Shown here piece by piece: positions 58,698 through 64,000 of a DNA stretch of 64,000 bases. The notes under the pieces were generated by a model. The model saw only the letters and a program-made list of their open reading frames with translations. It was not told where the DNA came from and did not search any database. Position 1 is the stretch's first letter, and every line of letters begins with the position of its first letter. This stretch comes from Rouxiella sp. WC2420 (GTDB lineage: Bacteria > Pseudomonadota > Gammaproteobacteria > Enterobacterales > Enterobacteriaceae). The stretch lies in the NCBI RefSeq assembly GCF_041200025.1, contig NZ_CP165628.1, positions 1,178,001 to 1,242,000 of the forward strand. Reading direction: 5' to 3'. The position numbers and the translations under genes were made by a program.

Positions 58698-59159
58698 TTA
58701 CCGGGATTGTGGGAGCCATGCTGTCGCTTCGACTTCAATCAACACCTCGGCGCTGGGCAGCATTTCACTGACCTGCACCACGGTAGAAACGGGCGGTTGG
58801 CCGGGATAAAACATTTTTCGTACCCGGCTGTAATACGGGAAGTGGTCGAGGTTGCGAAAATACTGCACCAGCTTGATTACGTCGCTCATCTGCCCACCGG
58901 CCTCTTCAATGGTGTGGCGGATACTCTCGAGCACGTACCAGCTTTGCGCCAGAATCGGCCCCTGTTTGGCATCGGTGGAGAATTCGCCGGTTTCACCCAG
59001 CAGCAGTCTTGCCTCGGCGGGAATATCCTGAAAGCCGCGCACGATGGTGGCCGTCTGCGGATTCACCGGAATAATGCCGGAAAGAAAGATGTAATCACCT
59101 GCACGACGCCAGGCGGCGTATTTGGCGAGCGGTTTGCCCGCACCGGCTTCAAGACTCAT
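58698..59159 (-). CDS. Rid-family protein without the catalytic Arg of RidA
   Basis: 153 residues of the RidA/YjgF/YER057c fold: SGIIPVNPQTA, VLESIRHTIEEAGGQMSDVIKLVQYF, and the C-terminal VSTVVQVSEMLPSAEVLIEVEATAW. At the position of E. coli Arg105 (ARSCVEVA) it has Ser, so it is not an archetypal 2-aminoacrylate deaminase and belongs to a different Rid subgroup. Rid proteins are frequent in purine, pyrimidine and amine catabolic operons. It overlaps the upstream amidohydrolase gene by 11 bp, implying coupled translation. Confidence 0.88.
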   Translation of the reverse strand: MSLEAGAGKPLAKYAAWRRAGDYIFLSGIIPVNPQTATIVRGFQDIPAEARLLLGETGEFSTDAKQGPILAQSWYVLESIRHTIEEAGGQMSDVIKLVQYFRNLDHFPYYSRVRKMFYPGQPPVSTVVQVSEMLPSAEVLIEVEATAWLPQSR

Positions 59160-60453
59160 GGCTTAACTCCTGCTTCCACGTCCGTTGATGAGTCAGCCTG
59201 CCGCGGTTAATGACCAGACGGGCAGCGCTGTTAAGAGGCCAGGTAACGCTGTCGCTACCGGGGAAAATTACCAGGCTGGCCGGACTGCCTGTTGCCAGCG
59301 GTGAAACTGCAGCAAGCTTGCCGGTCAGGGCCGAAAGGTCGCAAATTAGCCGTGAATGCTGGTCGAAAACGCTGTCCAGCTGGGCGGTAAATAGCATGCA
59401 GGTCAGAGTATCCAGCGGGTCATAGCTGCCTGCGGGGCAGAACGCGTCCTGCACGTTATCGCAGCCGATTAATACTGGAATGCCCGCCGTCCGGGCTTCT
59501 TTAATCAGGGTGATCCCACGCTGGCGCGGCGTGCGGCCGACCACTGCATCCTGCAATAGCAAATTGGTCATCGGCAGTGAGATAAGGGTAACCCGATGTT
59601 TTGCCAGCACTTCAAGCACCTGTCTTGACTGCTGCTCACTGCCGGAGGCCAGCGCACAGCCGTGGCTACAGCAGATATGACCGGGAAATGGGTGTTGGCT
59701 GAGATAGTCGGCTAGCCACATCAGACCATTAGCCAGCGGCGACAGCTCTTCATCAATGTGTAAATCGAGATTCAACTGCCAACGCGTTGCGCTGTGCAGC
59801 AAATTGCTCATCGCCGCAGGGTCCCAGTTTGAAGAATGGATAAATCCGCCAAGAAGACTGTGTTCACCGCTTTGTGCCACGGCCTGCGCTATAGCATTCG
59901 CGTTATCGGCGTCGGCAAACAGCCCGAGCGGAGCCAAGGCTACGCGCTCCAGCGTGATGCCCGGCTGTTGCAGGTTATTCATTTCCAGCCACGCAAGCGG
60001 CGGCGTTGCCGCAAACCAGTCGATATGAGTACGTAAATGGGTGACGCCATTGGCCGCCGCCCAGGTCAGACCTTTGGCCGCGCGCTGGCGGAGATCTTCT
60101 GCTGTCCAGTATTGACGGTCCTGATGCATTGCCTCGATGGCGGCCAGCAGGCCCGGCGCAGCTGGGCGGCTGCGGGTCAGTGTAAAGGTTTTATCCAGAT
60201 GAGCGTGTGGCTCAATCAGCGCAGGCAACGCCAGCGCGCCTTGCAGATCCCATAAATCACTGTGCTGCGAGCTGCGCGGCTTAAGTGACGCAATAAGCCC
60301 TTGATTAAAAAAGATATCGGCATTGACTGGCTCGCCGGCCTGCTGCGGCCAGTCGGCAGGCAGCGCCCATAGAGGCAGTCGCACATTGCTCAGGCCGTTG
60401 AGCCGTTTAGCGAATTTAGGGATGGGCGCAGTTTGGTTCGGCATCGTCATCAT
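59149..60453 (-). CDS. Amidohydrolase, cytosine-deaminase (CodA)-like
   Basis: 434 residues of the metal-dependent amidohydrolase superfamily. The HxH pair is His83 and His85 in EPHAHLDKTF; HLRTHIDW, DLHIDEELS, CSHGCALAS and GCDNVQDAFCPAG correspond in order to the CodA active-site segments, the last carrying the catalytic Asp. CodA-like enzymes deaminate cytosine, isoguanine or related heterocycles. The start at 60453 is chosen because its ATG overlaps the stop of the reductase gene (ATGA). Confidence 0.88.
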   Translation of the reverse strand: MMTMPNQTAPIPKFAKRLNGLSNVRLPLWALPADWPQQAGEPVNADIFFNQGLIASLKPRSSQHSDLWDLQGALALPALIEPHAHLDKTFTLTRSRPAAPGLLAAIEAMHQDRQYWTAEDLRQRAAKGLTWAAANGVTHLRTHIDWFAATPPLAWLEMNNLQQPGITLERVALAPLGLFADADNANAIAQAVAQSGEHSLLGGFIHSSNWDPAAMSNLLHSATRWQLNLDLHIDEELSPLANGLMWLADYLSQHPFPGHICCSHGCALASGSEQQSRQVLEVLAKHRVTLISLPMTNLLLQDAVVGRTPRQRGITLIKEARTAGIPVLIGCDNVQDAFCPAGSYDPLDTLTCMLFTAQLDSVFDQHSRLICDLSALTGKLAAVSPLATGSPASLVIFPGSDSVTWPLNSAARLVINRGRLTHQRTWKQELSHES

Positions 60454-61418
60454 AGATCCAGAACCAAAAGTGGGCTTTTCGAGCGCGAACAGCATACGGT
60501 AATTTGCGTATTTTCCTCGCGCTCCTCTTCGGTCAACACGCAGTCGCGATGATCGGGAATGCCGTCAATCACGTCGGTAATACAGGACCCACAAATACCC
60601 TGTTCACAGGACAGCATAATATCCGCACCGGCACTGAATAAAACTTCGGCGATAGTCTGACTCGGGCCAACTAAAAAACGCTGGCCGCTGGAATTCAGCT
60701 GGATATAAAATGATTGATTATCATTTTGATGACTTAATTTCGCATTGGTGAAACGCTCGAAAGATAATTGCGTCGGCTGCCAATGAAATTCTTGCATAAT
60801 ATCCTGCAGGCGTTGAATAAAACCCTCTGGCCCACAGGCGATAATGGCCGTGTCTTGATGAGGATTGCTTAAACAGCACGGGGTGTTACGACGCAGGGAA
60901 TCGTTTGCGTCGCTGTAATGCAGAAACAGATTATTGGCCAGCAAAGGGGCTGTGCAACGGCTGATATAGGCAGCTTCCTGTTGGCTGGAAACATAATAAT
61001 GAAGTTCAAAATCAATATCTTGACTGGCTATCTCTTCTGCCATGGCGAGCAGTGGAGTAATGCCAATACCCCCGGCAAACAGCAGGTAATGTTTAGCCTG
61101 CGGCAACGGGAAATGATTGCGCGGTGCTGAAATAGTTATTACGTCGCCCTGTTGCAGAGTTTGGTGAATATAGTGCGACCCGCCCGACGAAAGTGAAGCC
61201 AGTTTTACGCAGACCTCATAATATTTCCCATCGCTGCTTTCAGTGCATAGAGAATATTGCCGCGCACCGAGTTCGGGTATGAAAAGGTCAATATGAGCGC
61301 CTGCGGAATAAGTCGGTAAATATCCGCCATTTTGGGCGATAAGCTGTAATGAAATATTCCCTGAGCCGTTATTACTCAGCTTGTTAACAATAACCGGAAT
61401 CAATTCTAGATCTTTCAT
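60450..61418 (-). CDS. Ferredoxin:NAD(P)H reductase, phthalate/vanillate oxygenase reductase type
   Basis: 322 residues in the class IA order: FMN domain with RQYSL and PLPQ, NAD domain with FAGGIGITPLLAMA, and a C-terminal plant-type [2Fe-2S] domain with Cys271, Cys276, Cys279 and Cys309 (CEQGICGSC and C). VanB-type proteins supply electrons to a Rieske oxygenase. No oxygenase gene is visible in the window. First gene of the minus-strand operon, divergent from the LysR regulator gene. Confidence 0.9.
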   Translation of the reverse strand: MKDLELIPVIVNKLSNNGSGNISLQLIAQNGGYLPTYSAGAHIDLFIPELGARQYSLCTESSDGKYYEVCVKLASLSSGGSHYIHQTLQQGDVITISAPRNHFPLPQAKHYLLFAGGIGITPLLAMAEEIASQDIDFELHYYVSSQQEAAYISRCTAPLLANNLFLHYSDANDSLRRNTPCCLSNPHQDTAIIACGPEGFIQRLQDIMQEFHWQPTQLSFERFTNAKLSHQNDNQSFYIQLNSSGQRFLVGPSQTIAEVLFSAGADIMLSCEQGICGSCITDVIDGIPDHRDCVLTEEEREENTQITVCCSRSKSPLLVLDL

Positions 61419-61596
61419 TATCTTTTACCGTTTTCGCCAGCAGGGGCAGAATGATCCCGCTTAAGTTCACTGTGATTAATTTTTGGACATTGAAACGATT
61501 GTTCCCGCCGCACGAAAACTACGTTATTGTGATAAAACTGTTGCGTCCAGCGCTTTGATTCGCACAACCCGTTGCATAAAAGAGAGCACTCAGGAT
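61419..61596. promoter_or_regulatory. Divergent promoter region of the catabolic locus
   Basis: A 178-bp spacer between the reductase-led operon and the LysR gene. It must carry both promoters and the LysR operator. I cannot define either by eye with confidence. Confidence 0.4.
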
Positions 61597-62532
61597 ATGT
61601 TCGCATTCTCTCGGTTTCTGCTGTATTTCACCGAAGTGGCCCGCCAGGGATCATTTCGTAAAGCCTCTGAAACGCTGCACGTCGCGGCTTCTTCAATCGA
61701 TCGCCAAATTCTGCGCGTCGAGAAAGAGTTGGCGATGCCATTGTTTGAGCGTCATCCCACCGGTTTAAAGCTCACCGCAGCAGGAGAATTGCTGTTACAT
61801 GCTGCCAATAACTGGAAAAAAGATTTTTCAAGGGTGTGCGAGCAGCTTGACGATTTACGTGGTTTAAGGCGCGGGCACGTGCGCATCGCCACCATTGACG
61901 CGATAAATCGGCACTTCTTTTCGTCGATGCTCAAGAAGGTGCATCTCGAATATCCCAATATCTCATTTACTCTTACCACTATGAATAATATCGATATTCA
62001 GCAGGCGCTGATGTCGGGTGATGCCGACTTTGGCATTATGCTTAATCCGCAAACCTCGCGTGAGTTGCAGGTCAGGGCATTTGCCGAAATCAATTTGGGC
62101 ATCGTGGTTCCTAAAAATCATCCGCTGGCCGCAAGAAGCGGGGTGAGATTTAATCAGTGTCTGGAATATCCGTTTATTATTCCGTCTGCGCCGCTAATGC
62201 TGTCCGGTCCGGTCGAGGCGTTGCTGAATATTAACGGCGGGATGGTGAAAGAGGTCGCCGTTTCCAACAATATCCATATGATTCGTTCGTTGATTAAAGA
62301 GCAGATTGGCATCGGTATTCTCTGCTGGCTGGATATCATGGATGAAGTGATTAGCGGAGAGTTGGCGTTTATTCCCCTTACCGATCCACAACTTAAGACA
62401 TTTACCCTGTCGCTGTGTGTTGCCCCGGCGCGGCAGCTTTCTTTGGCTGCCTCGATGATGCTAAAGCAACTTGAGATGCTGTTTAGTCAGATTCAGACCC
62501 AGGGACTGAATGCTGGATCTTTTGCACCGTAA
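61597..62532 (+). CDS. LysR-type regulator of the catabolic locus
   Basis: 311 residues from the ATG at 61597 (the frame is open 114 bp earlier). Helix-turn-helix: FSRFLLYFTEVARQGSFRKASETLHVAASSIDRQILRVEKELAMPLFERH (residues 3-51); effector domain about 90-305. Unusually for LysR proteins, a Ser-Ser-Ile-Asp-Arg motif replaces the more frequent PSAVSRQI type. It is divergent from the eight-gene operon and co-directional with the second binding protein and amidohydrolase, so probably regulates both. Confidence 0.88.
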   Translation: MFAFSRFLLYFTEVARQGSFRKASETLHVAASSIDRQILRVEKELAMPLFERHPTGLKLTAAGELLLHAANNWKKDFSRVCEQLDDLRGLRRGHVRIATIDAINRHFFSSMLKKVHLEYPNISFTLTTMNNIDIQQALMSGDADFGIMLNPQTSRELQVRAFAEINLGIVVPKNHPLAARSGVRFNQCLEYPFIIPSAPLMLSGPVEALLNINGGMVKEVAVSNNIHMIRSLIKEQIGIGILCWLDIMDEVISGELAFIPLTDPQLKTFTLSLCVAPARQLSLAASMMLKQLEMLFSQIQTQGLNAGSFAP

Positions 62533-62795
62533 TGGTGCAACGTGCTCTGCTTTGAATCAAAGGTTGCAGAGTAAGGTGGCGATATTTTAGCCACTACTCA
62601 CCCATAAAGCGCATGGATGGGGCTTTCCACAAGTTGGCATCGTTTTTGTATAACTCACAGTGAGTAGAAGCGGTCAGTGCAGACAGCTGCATGGGACATT
62701 GCTCAGCAACCATTTCGCAATTCAAACTTTGCGCCGAATGGGAGGCTGAGCCGCATTTGCTTGCCCTCTCTTCGGCTTTGATAAGGAGAGGAGCA

Positions 62796-63785
62796 ATGAA
62801 ATTGAGTTTCGGGTTTCCCCTGTCGCGTTGTGCGTTAGGCACGCTGTTGCTGGGAAGTATTTCCCTGACCGCTCATGCCGATGAAAAAATCACTTTGTTG
62901 ACGTCTTGGTACGCGCAGGCTGAACAAGGGGGCTATTATCAGGCATTAGCCACGGGTATTTACAAACGTTACGGGCTGGATGTCACCATTCAATCCGGCG
63001 GGCCGCAGGTCAACGGCATGCAGTTGCTGCTGGCAAAACGCGCCGATGTGATAATCGGTTACGACCTGCAACTGCTTGACGCCGTTCAGCGCGGATTCCC
63101 GGCCAAAGCCATCGCCGCCCCGTTCCAATACGATCCGCAAGGCCTGTTGACGCACGCTTCAGTTACCTCACTTAATGGCCTGCAAGGCAAAACCATTCTG
63201 GTGTCCAGTTCCGGGCAATCTACCTGGTGGCCGTGGCTGAAAGAGCAATACCACCTCAGCGATTCACAGGCTCGCCCTTACACCTTCAATATCCAACCGT
63301 TTGTCGCCGATGACAATGTCGCTCAGCAGGCCTATGTCAGCTCCGAAGTGTTTCAGGCCAAAAAGGCCGGGGTCAAATCCAACTTTTTCCTGTTTTCGGA
63401 ACACGGCTATCCGCCCTATGGCGGCATCCTGATCACCCGCGATGACTTGATTGCCAGCCGCAAAGAGACAATGGCTAAATTCGTCAAGGCGTCGATGGAA
63501 GGTTGGGTCAGCTATCTTGATAATCCGGCACCGGGTAACGCGCTGATTAAAAAGGATAACCCCAAAATGGAAGACGATCTTTTGGCCTGGGCTGTTGCAC
63601 AAATCAAACAGCACCACCTGATTGACGGCGGAGATGCGACAGCGCAGGGCTGGGGCACGATGACCGATGCGCGCTGGCAGAAAACCCGCGATTTCATGGT
63701 TAACGCGAAATTGCTGAAAGCCGACACCGACTGGAAGCAGGCGTACACCACTGAATTCGTGAAGAATCTGCACGTCGAACCTTAA
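62796..63785 (+). CDS. NMT1/THI5-type ABC transporter substrate-binding protein, copy 2
   Basis: 329 residues with a signal peptide of 28 residues (ending LTAHA). The mature part follows the same plan as copy 1 (TSWYAQAEQGGYYQALATGIYKRYGLDVTI, HGYPPYGGILITRDD) at roughly 45-50 percent identity by eye, but has no ATPase or permease next to it in the window. It may use the transporter of the minus-strand operon. The ATG at 62796 follows AAGGAGAGGAG; the frame is open 105 bp earlier. Confidence 0.92.
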   Translation: MKLSFGFPLSRCALGTLLLGSISLTAHADEKITLLTSWYAQAEQGGYYQALATGIYKRYGLDVTIQSGGPQVNGMQLLLAKRADVIIGYDLQLLDAVQRGFPAKAIAAPFQYDPQGLLTHASVTSLNGLQGKTILVSSSGQSTWWPWLKEQYHLSDSQARPYTFNIQPFVADDNVAQQAYVSSEVFQAKKAGVKSNFFLFSEHGYPPYGGILITRDDLIASRKETMAKFVKASMEGWVSYLDNPAPGNALIKKDNPKMEDDLLAWAVAQIKQHHLIDGGDATAQGWGTMTDARWQKTRDFMVNAKLLKADTDWKQAYTTEFVKNLHVEP

Positions 63786-63795
63786 GGGGATTGCT

Positions 63796-64000
63796 ATGTC
63801 ACTGCTAATCAAAAATGCCCACGCCATCCTTACTGGTTTGCCCGGTGAGCAAGCACGCCGTGCAGGACCCGATATTCGTGTGCGCGACGGGGTAATCGAG
63901 GCCATCGGGCATCTTGCGCCGCTGGCCGATGAACGGTTGATCGACGCGCGCGATTGCGTGGTTTATCCGGCCTGGGTAAACACTCATCATCACCTTTTTC
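63796..64000 (+). CDS. 8-oxoguanine deaminase-like amidohydrolase, N-terminal part
   Basis: The first 68 codons of a gene cut by the window end. The start LLIKNAHAILTGLPG, then VRDGVIEAIGHL and the end VVYPAWVNTHHHLF, follow the TrzN/AtzB/8-oxoguanine-deaminase group, where the HxH-type NTHHH segment binds the metal. Annotation as 8-oxoguanine deaminase is by pattern only; isoxanthopterin and related pterin deaminases share it. It starts 10 bp after the second binding-protein gene. Confidence 0.75.
   Translation, partial: MSLLIKNAHAILTGLPGEQARRAGPDIRVRDGVIEAIGHLAPLADERLIDARDCVVYPAWVNTHHHLF

Overview
The window is chromosomal DNA of a gamma-proteobacterium of the order Enterobacterales. Gene order is that of the E. 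coli 57-min region (glrR-glnB-glyA-csiE, suhB-trmJ-isc-pepB-sseB, yfhM-pbpC-ndk-rlmN-pilW-rodZ-ispG-hisS-yfgM-bamB-der, xseA/guaBA). Several departures from E. coli (OprD-type porins, katE between der and xseA, extra catabolic operons, Yersinia/Serratia-like dispersed repeats) point to a Yersiniaceae-type genus such as Rahnella, Rouxiella or a relative. That assignment is inference.

Layout. 1-4689: end of glrR, glnB, glyA, an unrecognised possibly frame-disrupted small gene, csiE. 4875-8000: a zevAB-like DUF1007/NicO metal pair behind a Zur-box-like palindrome, then a membrane acyltransferase. 8059-14156: suhB, trmJ and a heavily reduced isc locus. iscR has its two IscR-type operators and iscS is followed 27 bp later by pepB and sseB, so iscU, iscA, hscB, hscA, fdx and iscX are all absent here. 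IscS has also lost 16 C-terminal residues. 14243-18054: a four-gene minus-strand operon (YheO/DauR-type regulator, hydroxyaspartate dehydratase-like, ornithine-cyclodeaminase-like, D-threonine-aldolase/D-serine-dehydratase-like) sits where sseA lies in E. coli. It resembles three of the four enzymes of the beta-hydroxyaspartate cycle. 18299-44282: conserved housekeeping genes from yfhM to guaA with katE and an exported protein inserted. A 54-bp array of six 9-mers lies in the guaB-guaA spacer.

44462-64000 is accessory. First come a quinone reductase with a divergent LysR regulator. Next is a set with AEC transporter, leaderless binding protein, DeoR regulator and an OtnC-like protein lacking two catalytic residues; its promoter regions are unusually rich in TGTGAA. 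The remainder is a large, probably catabolic, locus. An eight-gene minus-strand operon encodes a VanB-like reductase, CodA-like amidohydrolase, Rid-family protein, creatininase-family amidohydrolase, NMT1/THI5-type ABC transporter (binding protein, ATPase, permease) and an FAD oxidase. It is followed by two tandem OprD-like porins. A divergent LysR regulator, a second NMT1/THI5-type binding protein and the start of an 8-oxoguanine-deaminase-like amidohydrolase complete it. The porins are a tandem duplication that carried along the 3' tail of the oxidase gene, because the porin promoter's -35 box lies inside that tail. Both porin leaders hold a PurR/LacI-like operator. I read the locus as an uncharacterised uptake and degradation system for a nitrogen heterocycle (purine, pterin or similar). 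The substrate cannot be read from the sequence.

No tRNA, rRNA, insertion sequence, prophage or CRISPR array was seen.
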